Positions 35,947 to 45,820 of a DNA stretch of 64,000 bases are shown piece by piece. A program made the position numbers and the translations under genes. The stretch covers positions 26,562-90,561 of the forward strand of contig JAACTB010000019.1 of the NCBI GenBank assembly GCA_009993605.1. The letters are read 5' to 3'. The number at the start of each line of letters is the position of its first letter. Position 1 is the stretch's first letter. Source of the stretch: Erythrobacter sp. Lineage in GTDB: Bacteria > Pseudomonadota > Alphaproteobacteria > Sphingomonadales > Sphingomonadaceae. The notes under the pieces are model-generated. The model made no database searches. It saw only the letters and a list, made by a program, of their open reading frames with translations, and was not told the DNA's origin.

Positions 35947-36642
35947 TCAACCCTCCTTGTTCGCAGCGTCGTCGGGCTTGCCGAGCGCTTTTTTCATCTG
36001 TGCGAGTTCGTCGTCGATCGCGTCCGAGCCTTCCAAAGCTGCGATCTCGTCGGCGAGGCTGTTCGTGTCGCTGTTGTCGGCGATCGAGAGCGCATCGGCG
36101 CGCCCTTCGGCGTAGTCGACCCGGCGTTCCAGCTGGTCGAAGCGCGCCAGGGCCTCGTCGGTCCGCTCGGTGCTCATCAGCGTGCGCAGCTTGACGCGGT
36201 TCTCCGCGCTTTCGAGGCGCGCGGCAATGGCGGTCTGGCGGCTGCGTGCTTCGCGCAGGCGGTTCTGCAATTTGGCGATGTCCTGCTCGTAGGCGCGCAG
36301 CGCATCGTCGAGCACCGCGATCTCCTGCTTCAGCTGGTCGGAGATATCGGCGGCCTTCTTTTTTTCGACGAGAGCGGCACGGGCCAGATCCTCACGATCC
36401 TTGCTGAGCGCGAGCTGCGCCTTTTCGGACCAGTCGGCCTGCAACCGGTCGAGCTGCACGGTCTTCCTGTGCATCTCCTTCTGGTCGGCAATGGTGCGCG
36501 CGGCGCTGGCACGGACTTCGACGAGTGTTTCCTCCATTTCGAGGATGATCATGCGGATCATCTTCGAAGGGTCGTCCGCCTTGTCCAGCATGTCGTTGAA
36601 ATTGGCCGCGATGATGTCGCGGGTGCGGCTGAAAATTCCCAT
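35947..36642 (-). CDS. pspA: PspA, phage shock protein A
   Basis: A 231-residue PspA/IM30 family protein, almost entirely alpha-helical coiled coil (NFNDMLDKADDPSKMIRMII near the N-terminus is the family signature). It restrains the activator PspF and polymerises on stressed inner membranes. The ATG at 36642 (MGIFSRTRD) gives the usual start. However, the frame is open upstream to an ATG at 36870 that overlaps the stop of the preceding small ORF, so an N-terminally extended 307-residue form is possible. Confidence 0.93.
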   Translation of the reverse strand: MGIFSRTRDIIAANFNDMLDKADDPSKMIRMIILEMEETLVEVRASAARTIADQKEMHRKTVQLDRLQADWSEKAQLALSKDREDLARAALVEKKKAADISDQLKQEIAVLDDALRAYEQDIAKLQNRLREARSRQTAIAARLESAENRVKLRTLMSTERTDEALARFDQLERRVDYAEGRADALSIADNSDTNSLADEIAALEGSDAIDDELAQMKKALGKPDDAANKEG

Positions 36643-36866
36643 CAAAGGTGCTCCGTTGGAAAAGAATTCGTTGAGTTTCGCTTCGACCCGGCTGCCGTCC
36701 ATCCAGTCTCCGGCGGACATTCTGTCCGATCGGTCGGATTGGCGCTCGCGCTGGGTCGGGGTGGGGGACCGGCGCAGGCGCTCGACCTCCTCCTCGATCC
36801 GCGAGGTGCGTCGTTCGGGACGCACATTGCTGTTGTCCCTCATCAGGCGGGGATCCTCGCGATCGC

Positions 36867-37019
36867 TCATGCCAGGTCCACCTGGGCGAACCCGCTGATC
36901 GGCGGCGCGGGCGGATTGGCCGGGGCCTGGCTCTGGAAGGCGATGAAAGTGACCATCGCGGCCACGCTGACCATCGCGGCGTGGCCGAGGCGGGTGCGGA
37001 AGAAGCGAAGGTCGTACAT
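36867..37019 (-). CDS. Small single-pass membrane ORF, first gene of the psp transcript
   Basis: A 50-residue ORF with a basic N-terminus (YDLRFFRTRLGH), one hydrophobic helix (about residues 14-28) and a Pro-rich tail. It starts about 45 nt downstream of the sigma-54 promoter. Its stop overlaps, as ATGA, an ATG at 36870 that is in frame with pspA. No family recognised. Position in the stress transcript suggests a psp accessory role. Confidence 0.6.
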   Translation of the reverse strand: MYDLRFFRTRLGHAAMVSVAAMVTFIAFQSQAPANPPAPPISGFAQVDLA

Positions 37020-37063
37020 AAGTCTGGTCTTTCCGGTCTGGTGTCGTGTGTTGTTCATAGATC

Positions 37064-37080
37064 AGCAAGCTGTATGCCAA
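37064..37080 (-). promoter_or_regulatory. Sigma-54 promoter of the psp operon
   Basis: Minus-strand sequence TTGGCATACAGCTTGCT fits the sigma-54 pattern: GG of the -24 element and GC of the -12 element with correct spacing. Predicted transcription starts near 37053, just before the small ORF and pspA. pspF, encoding a sigma-54 activator, is divergent next door. Confidence 0.88.
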
Positions 37081-37086
37081 TTGTAA

Positions 37087-37099
37087 TAAGTCATTGATT
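37087..37099 (-). promoter_or_regulatory. IHF binding site in the psp promoter
   Basis: Minus-strand AATCAATGACTTA is a full match to the IHF consensus WATCAANNNNTTR. It lies just upstream of the sigma-54 promoter, where DNA bending would bring PspF from upstream sites to the polymerase, as in enterobacterial psp promoters. Confidence 0.75.
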
Positions 37100-37173
37100 C
37101 AAAGTTATTATCTGTAATTCGACGAACGACATGCTGGTGCCGGTTGCCAAGATATGGGGATTTTCGCTAATCC

Positions 37174-38202
37174 ATGGGAATGGAGCGGGAAAATCAATTC
37201 GTCGGACAATCGGGGGCGTTTCTCGATGCGGTGGAGCGGACCAGCCGCGCCGCGCCGATGCGCCGCCCTGTCCTGATCATCGGCGAGCGCGGGACCGGCA
37301 AGGAACTGATCGCCGAACGCCTCCATCGCCTGTCCACCCGCTGGGACGAACCGCTCGTCACGATGAACTGCGCCGCGCTTCCCGAAACGCTGATCGAGGC
37401 CGAATTGTTCGGGCACGAAGCGGGCGCTTTCACCGGCGCCACGAAGCAGCGCGTCGGACGGTTCGAGGAAGCGGACAAGGGCACGCTGTTCCTTGACGAG
37501 CTGGGCACGCTGTCGATGGGCGCGCAGGAGCGGTTGTTGCGCGCGGTCGAATACGGTGAGGTCACCCGCATCGGCGCGAGCCGCCCGGTCCGCGTGGACG
37601 TGCGTATCGTCGCCGCCACCAACGAGGATCTGCCGACCAAGGCCGAACGCGGCAATTTCCGCGCCGACCTGCTCGATCGGTTGAGCTTCGAGGTCATCAC
37701 CCTCCCACCCCTGCGCGTGCGCGAGGGGGACGTGGCCGTGCTGACCGACTATTTCGGGCGGCGCATGGCGGCGGAGATCGGTTGGGAGGGGTGGCCGGGC
37801 TTTGCCGACCATGTTCGCGAACAGATGGAGCAGCACCCCTGGCCGGGCAATGTCCGCGAATTGCGCAATGTGGTCGAACGCGCGGTCTATCGCTGGGACG
37901 ATTGGACGAACCCGATCGGCCATGTCGTGTTCGACCCGTTCGACAGCCCGTGGAAGCCCGCCGCACCGCCGCTCCGCGCCGAGCAGCGCGGGCCTTCAGC
38001 ATTCACCCGCGAATCGAGCGGACCCGATTACGATTCGATAGCGGACCTGCGCGCCGCGGTGGACGAACACGAGCGCGCGATCGTCGAACACGCGCTCGGC
38101 AAGCACCGCTGGAACCAGCGCCAGACCGCCAAGGCGCTGGGCCTGAGCTACGACCAGCTGCGCCACTGCATCAAGAAGCACGGGCTGGGCGAAAGCGATT
38201 GA
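37174..38202 (+). CDS. pspF: PspF, sigma-54-dependent activator
   Basis: A 342-residue bacterial enhancer-binding protein lacking a receiver domain, as PspF does. The AAA+ domain starts near residue 6; Walker A is GERGTGKE (37-44), the GAFTGA loop lies in HEAGAFTGATK, and Walker B is LFLDELG. The C-terminal Fis-type helix-turn-helix is RWNQRQTAKALGLSYDQLRH. It activates the divergent psp operon and is held inactive by PspA. The absence of a sensor domain supports this over other sigma-54 activators. Confidence 0.94.
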   Translation: MGMERENQFVGQSGAFLDAVERTSRAAPMRRPVLIIGERGTGKELIAERLHRLSTRWDEPLVTMNCAALPETLIEAELFGHEAGAFTGATKQRVGRFEEADKGTLFLDELGTLSMGAQERLLRAVEYGEVTRIGASRPVRVDVRIVAATNEDLPTKAERGNFRADLLDRLSFEVITLPPLRVREGDVAVLTDYFGRRMAAEIGWEGWPGFADHVREQMEQHPWPGNVRELRNVVERAVYRWDDWTNPIGHVVFDPFDSPWKPAAPPLRAEQRGPSAFTRESSGPDYDSIADLRAAVDEHERAIVEHALGKHRWNQRQTAKALGLSYDQLRHCIKKHGLGESD

Positions 38203-38335
38203 GCTTGCCAACGGTCTGCCCTGCGTCTATCTATACTGGCATTCCCGACATTGTCGCGACACTGGAGGGGCTGGCGCCGCGAGGGGCCGGCCACGAAGGC
38301 TTGTCGGTATAGTGTCTTGCAGATTTGGAGAGCGA

Positions 38336-38899
38336 ATGGCCGATCTGGCGCGTCTGACCGAAGTGATCGAACCCGAAGCCGAAGCGCTGGGTTTCGAACT
38401 CGTGCGCGTGAAGATCATGCCGTCCGAAGCCGGTGACGGCGCCCAGGCGCTTCAGATCATGGCCGAGGATCCCAAGACCGGCCAGCTCGTGATCGAACAA
38501 TGCGCCGCCCTCTCGCGCCGTGTCTCCGACCGGATCGACGCGTTGGAGGAAGAGGGCGAGGTTCTGATCGACGGGGCCTATCACCTCGAGGTCAGCTCGC
38601 CCGGGATCGACCGCCCGCTGACCCGCGCGAAGGATTTCTCCGCCTGGGCGGGGCACGAAACCAAGATCGCGATGGACAAGGCCTGGGACGGCCAGCGCAC
38701 CCTGCGCGGCGAACTCAAGGGTATCGAGGATGACATGGTCACCATCGTCGATCGCAAGGCGGGCGAGATTTCTGTCCCCCGCGAACAAATCCATTCGGCG
38801 CAGCTCGTCTTGACCGACGCGCTGATCGCCGCCACCCAGCCGCTCGACACGAGTGGTGCCGACGAAATCGTCGAAACTGAAGAAAAGGCAGACGACTGA
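38336..38899 (+). CDS. rimP: RimP, 30S ribosome maturation factor
   Basis: A 187-residue RimP protein; LEVSSPGIDRPLTRAKDF is the family signature, with the C-terminal SH3-like domain around GELKGIEDDMVTI. It aids 30S assembly. The ATG at 38336 follows TTGGAGAG. First gene of the nusA-infB superoperon; its stop overlaps the nusA start (TGATG). Confidence 0.95.
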   Translation: MADLARLTEVIEPEAEALGFELVRVKIMPSEAGDGAQALQIMAEDPKTGQLVIEQCAALSRRVSDRIDALEEEGEVLIDGAYHLEVSSPGIDRPLTRAKDFSAWAGHETKIAMDKAWDGQRTLRGELKGIEDDMVTIVDRKAGEISVPREQIHSAQLVLTDALIAATQPLDTSGADEIVETEEKADD

Positions 38900-40563
38900 T
38901 GGCCAGTGCCATTTCCGCCAACAAGGCCGAACTCCTCGCGATCGCCAATTCGGTCGCCAGCGAGAAGATGATCGACAAATCCATCGTGATCGAAGCGATG
39001 GAAGAGGCGATCCAGAAGGCCGCGCGCGCCCGCTATGGCGCCGAGAACGACATCCGCGCCAAGCTCGATCCCAATAGCGGCGATCTGCGCCTGTGGCGCG
39101 TCGTCGAAGTGGTCGAAGAGGTCGAGGACTATTTCAAGCAGGTCGATCTCGCCGCCGCCCAGAAGCTCGACAAGGATGCGAAGCTGGGCGACTTCATCGT
39201 CGATCCGCTGCCGCCCGTCGATCTCGGCCGCATCGATGCGCAATCCGCTAAGCAGGTGATCTTCCAGAAGGTCCGCGATGCCGAGCGTGAGCGCCAGTAC
39301 GAGGAATTCAAGGACCGCGCGGGCGAAGTCATCACCGGCGTGATCAAGTCGGTCGAATTCGGCCATGTCATCGTCAATCTGGGCCGGGCCGAAGGCGTCA
39401 TCCGCCGCGACCAGCAGATCCCGCGCGAAGCCGCCCGCGTCGGCGAGCGCGTGCGCGCGCTGATCACCAAAGTCGAGCGCAACAATCGCGGGCCGCAGAT
39501 CTTCCTTTCGCGCGCCGCACCCGAATTCATGAAGAAGCTCTTCGCGCAGGAAGTGCCCGAAATCTACGACGGCATCATCGAGATCAAGGCCGCCGCCCGC
39601 GATCCGGGCAGCCGCGCCAAGATCGGCGTGATCAGCCATGACAGCTCGATCGACCCGGTCGGCGCCTGCGTCGGCATGAAGGGCAGCCGCGTCCAAGCGG
39701 TGGTCCAGGAATTACAGGGCGAGAAGATCGACATCATCCCTTGGAGCGAGGAACAGGCGACCTTCATCGTCAACGCGCTCCAGCCCGCCACCGTCGCGCG
39801 CGTCGTGCTCGATGAAGAAGAGGGCCGGATCGAAGTCGTCGTGCCCGACGACCAGCTGTCTCTGGCGATCGGACGCCGCGGCCAGAACGTGCGCCTCGCC
39901 AGCCAGCTGACCGGTCATCAGATCGACATCATGACCGAGGAAGAAGCGAGCGAGAAGCGGTCGAAGGAATTCGCCGAGCGGTCGAAGATGTTCGAGGAAG
40001 AGCTCGACGTCGACGAGACGCTGTCGCAGCTGCTCGTCGCCGAGGGCTTCGCCGAGCTGGACGAGGTGGCCTATGTCGAACTCGACGAACTGGCCGCGAT
40101 CGAAGGCTTCGACGAGGAATTGGCAGAAGAGTTGCAGAGCCGCGCGGTCGAGGCGATCGAGCGCCAGGAAGCCGCGCATCGCGAGACGCGCCGCGAACTG
40201 GGTGTCGAGGACGATCTCGCCGAACTGCCGCACCTCAGCGAACAGATGCTGGTCGTGCTCGGCAAGGCGGGCATCAAGACGCTCGACGATCTGGCCGATC
40301 TCGCCACCGACGAGCTGATCGCCAAGAAGCGCGAGGCGCCGCGTCGCCGCCAGCCCGCCGGCGACATGAGTGGCCCGCCGATGCGGCGTCCGGCACAGCG
40401 TCCCGAAGACAAGGGCGGCGTGCTCGGCGAATTCGGTTTGAACGAAGAGCAGGGCAACGAGATCATCATGGCTGCCCGCGCGCACTGGTTCGAGGATGAG
40501 GAACCGGCTCCTGCCGCGCCCTCCGATTCACAGGAGGCCGCGCATGCGGACTCCGAACAATGA
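38899..40563 (+). CDS. nusA: NusA transcription factor
   Basis: A 554-residue protein: N-terminal RNA polymerase-binding domain, S1 domain ([20 protein letters not shown] near residues 137-156), two KH domains ([18 protein letters not shown] and [16 protein letters not shown]), then two acidic helix-hairpin-helix repeats in the C-terminal part. It controls pausing, termination and antitermination. The acidic C-terminal tail is longer than in minimal versions. Confidence 0.97.
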   Translation: MASAISANKAELLAIANSVASEKMIDKSIVIEAMEEAIQKAARARYGAENDIRAKLDPNSGDLRLWRVVEVVEEVEDYFKQVDLAAAQKLDKDAKLGDFIVDPLPPVDLGRIDAQSAKQVIFQKVRDAERERQYEEFKDRAGEVITGVIKSVEFGHVIVNLGRAEGVIRRDQQIPREAARVGERVRALITKVERNNRGPQIFLSRAAPEFMKKLFAQEVPEIYDGIIEIKAAARDPGSRAKIGVISHDSSIDPVGACVGMKGSRVQAVVQELQGEKIDIIPWSEEQATFIVNALQPATVARVVLDEEEGRIEVVVPDDQLSLAIGRRGQNVRLASQLTGHQIDIMTEEEASEKRSKEFAERSKMFEEELDVDETLSQLLVAEGFAELDEVAYVELDELAAIEGFDEELAEELQSRAVEAIERQEAAHRETRRELGVEDDLAELPHLSEQMLVVLGKAGIKTLDDLADLATDELIAKKREAPRRRQPAGDMSGPPMRRPAQRPEDKGGVLGEFGLNEEQGNEIIMAARAHWFEDEEPAPAAPSDSQEAAHADSEQ

Positions 40564-41377
40564 GCGCCTAGCGTCCCAGACAGACCGAGCCGACCCAATC
40601 TCGCCCCCTGATGGGGACGGGGCGGGGAGAGGCACGCCCGCACAGCGCAAGCCGAGCGAGCGGCGTTGCATCCTCGCGGGCGAATCGTCGCCGCGCGAAG
40701 GGTTGATCCGCCTCGCCGTGTCGCCTTCGGGCCTGGTCCTGCCCGACGTGCAGGCCAAGGCGCCGGGACGCGGCGCCTGGATCGGCGTCACGCGCGCCGA
40801 ACTCGAGGAGTCGATGGCCAAGGGGCGGCTGAAGGCAGCGCTGGCGCGCGCCTTCAAGACCGGCCATCTCGAAATCCCTGCCGACCTGCCCGAAAAGATC
40901 GAAAATGCGCTCGCCCGCGTCCTGCTCGACCGGCTGGGGCTGGAACTGAGAGCGGGAAGCCTTATCTTGGGCACCCAGCGCATCGCGGAGGCGGCGCGCG
41001 GGGGCGCGGTTGAACTGTTGGCCCATGCCAGCGATGCGAGCGAGGACGGGCGCAAGAAACTCGACCAGGCCTGGCGCGTCGGCGCCGAGCGCGAGGGCAG
41101 CGGCGATCGCGGCCTCGTCTTGCCGCTGGACCGCATGGCGTTGTCTGTGGCATTGGGCCGCGAGAACGTGGTGCATCTGGCCGTGGGACACCCCAAGGCG
41201 GCAGCGCGGATCGCGGGGCTTCTCCAGCGTCTGGTCCATTTCAGCGGGCGCGCGACCGAAGCTTCCGCACCGGAAGCGGCCACGAATACGAACGATACGC
41301 ATAGCGATTTGAACGATGGCGCGGCCCCCATCGGGGCGGGCCGCGAGATGACGAATACGGAAGAAAGAACGAGCTAG
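40544..41377 (+). CDS. ylxR: YlxR family (DUF448) nucleic-acid-binding protein
   Basis: A 277-residue protein. The YlxR domain (RRCILAGESSPREGLIRLAV then GRGAWIGVTR) is followed by an L7Ae-like domain (about residues 115-220) and a disordered tail. The ATG at 40544 has AGGAGG just upstream, inside the end of nusA, so the genes overlap by 20 nt. Conserved position between nusA and infB suggests RNA binding. Confidence 0.88.
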   Translation: MRTPNNERLASQTDRADPISPPDGDGAGRGTPAQRKPSERRCILAGESSPREGLIRLAVSPSGLVLPDVQAKAPGRGAWIGVTRAELEESMAKGRLKAALARAFKTGHLEIPADLPEKIENALARVLLDRLGLELRAGSLILGTQRIAEAARGGAVELLAHASDASEDGRKKLDQAWRVGAEREGSGDRGLVLPLDRMALSVALGRENVVHLAVGHPKAAARIAGLLQRLVHFSGRATEASAPEAATNTNDTHSDLNDGAAPIGAGREMTNTEERTS

Positions 41378-43939
41378 ATGAGCGACGACGACACGAAACC
41401 TGCCCGCAAGCCGCTGTCCCTCAAGGGCAGCCAGCCGGGCGAGGTCAAGCAGACCTTCAGCCATGGCCGCACCAACAAGGTGGCGGTCGAGGTGAAGCGG
41501 CGCCGCAAGCTCGTGAAGCCGGGCGAGACGCCCGAGCCCGCCCCTGCGCCCGCCCCCGCCGCGGCACCCGCACCAGCGCCTGCGCCGGCCCCGGCTCCCG
41601 CTCCGGTCGCCAAGGCCCCAGCGCCCAAGCGCCCTGCGCCGTCCGACGAGACTCCGCAGGAGCGCGTCGCCCGTCTCCAGCGCGAGGCCGAGGAAGATCG
41701 CCTGCGTATGGCCGAGGAAGCGCGCGTCCGCGAGGAACGCGAAGCGAAGCAGGCGGTCGAGGACGAGAAGAAGCGCGCCGAGACCAAGGCACAGGAAAAG
41801 GAAGCGCAGAAGGAAGCCGAGGCGCAGGCCGAAAAGGCCGCTGCCGAGGAAGATGCGCAAGCCGCTCCTGCCGAGAGCCAGGATACGGGCGCCGATGCCG
41901 ATGGCGAATCCGCAGGCGAGGACGCGCCCGCCGCGCCCGCGCCGCGCCGCTTCACGCCCGTCGCGCGTCCCGAGCCCAAGCGCCCGGAAAAGCCCAAGAA
42001 GGACGACAAGAAGGCGCGGACCGCCACGACTGCCGAGCGTCCCGACAAGCGCCGTTCGGGCAAATTGTCGGTCACCAAGGCTCTGAACGAGGACGAGGGC
42101 CGCCGCGCCCGCTCGCTCGCTGCGCTGAAGCGTGCGCGCGAAAAGGAACGTCGCGGTCAGGGCGGCCCCAGCAAGCCGCGCGAGAAGCAGGTGCGTGACG
42201 TGGTCGTCCCCGAGGCGATCACCGTGCAGGAACTCGCCAACCGCATGGCCGAAAAGGGCGCGGACCTGGTGAAGGAACTGTTCAATCTCGGAATGATGGT
42301 CACCGTCAACCAGACGATCGATCAGGACACCGCCGAGTTGCTGGTCGACCAGTTCGGCCACAACGTCCAGCGCGTGTCCGAAGCCGATGTCGACATCGTC
42401 AACGAAGACGATAGCGATCCCGAAGACACGCTGCGTCCGCGCCCCCCGGTCGTCACCATCATGGGCCATGTCGATCACGGCAAGACCAGCTTGCTCGACG
42501 CGCTGCGTGGGGCGAACGTGGTGAAGGGCGAAGCCGGGGGCATCACCCAGCATATCGGCAGCTATCAGGTGAAGACGAAGAAGGGCGATGCGATCACCTT
42601 CCTCGACACGCCGGGCCACGCCGCCTTCACCCAGATGCGCGCGCGCGGTGCGAACGTCACCGATATCGTCGTGCTGGTGGTCGCCGCCGACGATGGCGTG
42701 ATGCCGCAGACGATCGAGGCAATCAATCACACCAAGGCCGCTGGCGTTCCGATGATCGTGGCGATCAACAAGGTCGACAAGCCCGAAGCCAATCCGGACA
42801 ATATCCGCAACCGCCTGCTCGAACACGAGGTGATCGTGGAGAAGATGTCCGGCGATACGCAGGACGTCGAAATCTCCGCGAAGGAGAAGACCGGGCTCGA
42901 CGAGCTTTTGGAGGCGATAAACCTGCAGGCCGAACTGCTCGAACTGAAGGCGCGCCCCGATCGCGAGGCCGAGGCGACTGTGATCGAAGCGCAGCTCGAC
43001 AAGGGTCGCGGCCCGGTCGCGACCGTGCTCGTTACGCGCGGCACGCTGAAGCGCGGCGATACCTTCGTGGTCGGCACCGAGAGCGGCCGCGTCCGCGCGA
43101 TCGTCAACGATCAGGGCAAGCAGATCAAGGAAGCCGGCCCGTCCATGCCGGTCGAGGTCCTGGGCCTTGGCGGCGTGCCCAATGCGGGCGACACGCTGAC
43201 CGTGGTCGAGAACGAACAGCGCGCCCGCGAGGTCGCCGAGTTCCGCCAGTCCAAGGCGACCGAGAAGCGCACCGCGCTCGCCCCCACCAATTTCGACACC
43301 ATGTTCGCTGGCCTCCAGTCGAACGTGATCGAATTCCCGGTGCTGGTGAAGGCGGATGTGCAGGGCTCGGTCGAAGCGATCAATGCGGCGCTCCACAACC
43401 TGTCGAACGACGACATCAAGGTGCGCGTGCTTCATGCGGGCGTCGGCGCCATCACCGAAAGCGACGTCCAGCTGGCCGCGGCCAGCAAGGCGCCGATCAT
43501 CGGCTTCAACGTGCGCCCCAATCCCAAGGCGCGCGAACTGGTCAAGCGCGATAATGTCGAGATGAAGTATTTCGACGTGATCTATCACCTCACGGAAGAG
43601 ATCACGAGGGAGATGCTCGGCGAACTCGGGCCGCTCAAGGTCGAGAACGTCATCGGCCGCGCCGAGGTCAAGGAAGTCTTCAAGTCCGGCAAGAAGGACA
43701 AGGCGGCGGGTCTGCTCGTGGTCGAAGGCGTCATCCGCAAGGGCGTCCATGCGCGCCTCACGCGCGACGACGTCATCGTCTCGGCAACGACCATCCAGTC
43801 GCTGCGCCGCTTCAAGGACGATGTCGACGAGGTCCGCTCGGGTCTCGAATGCGGCGTCGTGCTGGCGGATACGAACGACATCCGCGCGGGCGACCAGCTC
43901 GAAGTGTTCGAGGTGACGGAGCAAGAGCGGACCTTGTGA
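41378..43939 (+). CDS. infB: Translation initiation factor IF-2
   Basis: An 853-residue protein. The long N-terminal region is rich in Pro/Ala and charged heptads (about residues 45-260). The GTPase domain has G1 GHVDHGKT (near 363-370) and later DTPGHAAF and NKVDKP. It guides initiator tRNA to the ribosome. It begins immediately after the ylxR stop. Confidence 0.97.
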   Translation: MSDDDTKPARKPLSLKGSQPGEVKQTFSHGRTNKVAVEVKRRRKLVKPGETPEPAPAPAPAAAPAPAPAPAPAPAPVAKAPAPKRPAPSDETPQERVARLQREAEEDRLRMAEEARVREEREAKQAVEDEKKRAETKAQEKEAQKEAEAQAEKAAAEEDAQAAPAESQDTGADADGESAGEDAPAAPAPRRFTPVARPEPKRPEKPKKDDKKARTATTAERPDKRRSGKLSVTKALNEDEGRRARSLAALKRAREKERRGQGGPSKPREKQVRDVVVPEAITVQELANRMAEKGADLVKELFNLGMMVTVNQTIDQDTAELLVDQFGHNVQRVSEADVDIVNEDDSDPEDTLRPRPPVVTIMGHVDHGKTSLLDALRGANVVKGEAGGITQHIGSYQVKTKKGDAITFLDTPGHAAFTQMRARGANVTDIVVLVVAADDGVMPQTIEAINHTKAAGVPMIVAINKVDKPEANPDNIRNRLLEHEVIVEKMSGDTQDVEISAKEKTGLDELLEAINLQAELLELKARPDREAEATVIEAQLDKGRGPVATVLVTRGTLKRGDTFVVGTESGRVRAIVNDQGKQIKEAGPSMPVEVLGLGGVPNAGDTLTVVENEQRAREVAEFRQSKATEKRTALAPTNFDTMFAGLQSNVIEFPVLVKADVQGSVEAINAALHNLSNDDIKVRVLHAGVGAITESDVQLAAASKAPIIGFNVRPNPKARELVKRDNVEMKYFDVIYHLTEEITREMLGELGPLKVENVIGRAEVKEVFKSGKKDKAAGLLVVEGVIRKGVHARLTRDDVIVSATTIQSLRRFKDDVDEVRSGLECGVVLADTNDIRAGDQLEVFEVTEQERTL

Positions 43940-44133
43940 GCTGGTTTATCCGAAATGCGATGATCGGCCTGCTTATCACATGGCTAATAATTAGCGTTTT
44001 TGGATTCCTACTCGCATTGGGATTTTCCGGTTCAATTGCCGTTTTGGCGCGATCGCCTGGGGCATGGATCATTTTTGGCGGTCCATGGCTAATAGTTGTA
44101 GCACTCTTGTTGCGAAGCAGATTGAATTCTTGA
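43936..44133 (+). CDS. AT-rich small two-helix membrane protein between infB and rbfA
   Basis: A 65-residue ORF starting with GTG that overlaps the infB stop by 4 nt; its own stop shares a base with the rbfA ATG. Two hydrophobic helices (about residues 7-26 and 34-58). By hand count it is about 46% GC, clearly below the roughly 64% of its neighbours. No family recognised. Perfect fit between two start/stop overlaps supports translation, while composition suggests foreign or newly arisen origin. Confidence 0.6.
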   Translation: MSWFIRNAMIGLLITWLIISVFGFLLALGFSGSIAVLARSPGAWIIFGGPWLIVVALLLRSRLNS

Positions 44134-44528
44134 TGGCCCGCACTCAGTCCACCTCCGAACAGCAATCCGTCCGCGTCCTCAAGGTGGGGGAGCGGGTGCG
44201 GCATATTCTGTCCGAACTGCTCGCCCGGGGCGAGGCGCATGACGACGTGCTGCGCGCGCATACGATCAGCGTGACCGAGGTGCGGATGACGCCGGATCTC
44301 AGAAACGCCAAGGCTTACGTAAAGCCGCTGATGGGCGAGGACGAGAGCGCGGTTCTTAAGGCGCTGCGCACCAACACTGCGTTTTTCCAGAAAGAGGTCG
44401 CGCAGCGGCTTGGCCTCAAATTCGCCCCACGCCTGAGCTTTCAGCCCGATGAGAGCTTCGACGAGGCGGACCGGATCGAGCGGTTGCTGAGCGACCCCAA
44501 GGTGGCCCGCGACCTCGACGAGGACTGA
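44133..44528 (+). CDS. rbfA: Ribosome-binding factor A
   Basis: A 131-residue RbfA protein with a KH-like fold: [37 protein letters not shown] and [15 protein letters not shown]. It helps 16S rRNA processing. The ATG at 44133 is used because upstream sequence of the same frame belongs to the small membrane gene. It is coupled to both neighbours. Confidence 0.95.
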   Translation: MARTQSTSEQQSVRVLKVGERVRHILSELLARGEAHDDVLRAHTISVTEVRMTPDLRNAKAYVKPLMGEDESAVLKALRTNTAFFQKEVAQRLGLKFAPRLSFQPDESFDEADRIERLLSDPKVARDLDED

Positions 44529-45103
44529 TGGCCAAGCTCTATTTCTACTATGCCAGCATGAATGCGGGGAAGAGCTCCACGCTGTTGCAGGCCGATTTCA
44601 ACTATCGCGAGCGCGGCATGCGCACGATGGTGTGGAGCGCCCGTCTCGATACGCGTGGCGAGGGCATGGTCAGGAGCCGGATCGGGCTGGAGGCGGATGC
44701 GCATCTCTACGATCCCGAAACCGATCTGTGGCAGGCGATCCGCGCGGCGCACGATTTGCAACCGCTCGATTGCGTGTTGATCGACGAGGCGCAATTCCTG
44801 ACGCGCGATCAGGTCTGGCAATGCGCGCGGTTGGCGGACGAAGCGGGAATGCCTGTCGTCTGCTACGGCCTCAGGACTGATTTTCAGGGCGAGCTCTTCC
44901 CCGGTTCCGCCGCGCTTTTGGGTATCGCGGACAAGCTCGTCGAATTGAAGGGCGTATGTCACTGCGGGCGCAAGGCGACGATGAATTTGCGCGTCGACGA
45001 GACCGGCCATGCCGTCAGTGCGGGCGAGCAGACCGAGATCGGCGGGAACGAGCGCTATGTCGCGCTTTGCCGCAAGCATTTCACCAGCGCGCTGGCGGGT
45101 TGA
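44528..45103 (+). CDS. tdk: Thymidine kinase
   Basis: A 191-residue type II thymidine kinase. The P-loop ASMNAGKS is at residues 9-16, the catalytic Glu is in LIDEAQF (Glu87), and the Zn-binding Cys residues are in VCHCGRKATMN and LCRKHF. It phosphorylates thymidine in the salvage pathway. Its ATG shares a base with the rbfA stop. It is an unusual passenger in this translation operon. Confidence 0.95.
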   Translation: MAKLYFYYASMNAGKSSTLLQADFNYRERGMRTMVWSARLDTRGEGMVRSRIGLEADAHLYDPETDLWQAIRAAHDLQPLDCVLIDEAQFLTRDQVWQCARLADEAGMPVVCYGLRTDFQGELFPGSAALLGIADKLVELKGVCHCGRKATMNLRVDETGHAVSAGEQTEIGGNERYVALCRKHFTSALAG

Positions 45104-45127
45104 CCGCGCGCTTCCTATCTTAACCCC

Positions 45128-45820
45128 ATGACCGAAACCCTCCTCATCGCGGCCATTCTGGTGCCGTGCCTGATCATCGCCATCGTTTTCCACGAAGTGG
45201 CGCATGGCTGGATGGCGCTGATGCTCGGCGATCCGACCGCGAAGGAGCAGCGGCGGCTGTCGCTCAACCCCATTCGCCATGTCGATCCGATCGGCACGCT
45301 GCTGGTGCCGGGCGCGCTGGCGCTGTTCGGCGGGCCGATCTTCGGCTGGGCGAAGCCGGTGCCGGTGAATGCGCGGCGGCTGAACAATCCGCGCTATGGG
45401 ATGATGGCGGTCGCGGCGGCGGGGCCGGGTACCAATCTGGTGCTGGCCCTGCTTGGCTCGGTGCTGTTCGGTGTCTTTGCCGGCTTCGCCTTCGATGCGG
45501 GCGAGGCGCTGCCCGACTGGGCGGTGACGGCTGGCGGAACCTTCATCCTGATCAATGTCTTCCTGGCGCTGTTCAATCTCCTGCCGATCCCGCCCTTCGA
45601 CGGCTCGCACATCGTCGGTGGGCTGCTGCCACGCCGCTATGCCCGCCACTGGCAGAAGGCACAGGGGCTGGGCATGGCGTTCTTCGTGATCCTCATCGCG
45701 GCCACCTGGGCCTTTCCCGATAGCGGCATTGTCGAGCATGTGGTCCTGCCGCCGGTCATGTGGGCGCAGCAAATTTTCGCCGGGATCGCGGACACGGTTG
45801 CGCGGATGATCGCAGGATGA
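45128..45820 (+). CDS. Site-2 protease family (M50) membrane metallopeptidase
   Basis: A 230-residue polytopic protein. The zinc motif HEVAH is at residues 22-26 and NLLPIPPFDGSHI near 150-162 supplies the third ligand Asp, as in the YwhC/S2P subgroup. It probably cuts membrane proteins within the bilayer. Stop and truB start overlap by 4 nt. Confidence 0.92.
   Translation: MTETLLIAAILVPCLIIAIVFHEVAHGWMALMLGDPTAKEQRRLSLNPIRHVDPIGTLLVPGALALFGGPIFGWAKPVPVNARRLNNPRYGMMAVAAAGPGTNLVLALLGSVLFGVFAGFAFDAGEALPDWAVTAGGTFILINVFLALFNLLPIPPFDGSHIVGGLLPRRYARHWQKAQGLGMAFFVILIAATWAFPDSGIVEHVVLPPVMWAQQIFAGIADTVARMIAG

Noticed and set aside
40568..43924. 1118-residue open frame antisense to ylxR and infB
   Set aside because: It is a shadow of the real genes in GC-rich DNA, rich in His/Arg/Asp without domains; infB and ylxR on the plus strand are unmistakable.
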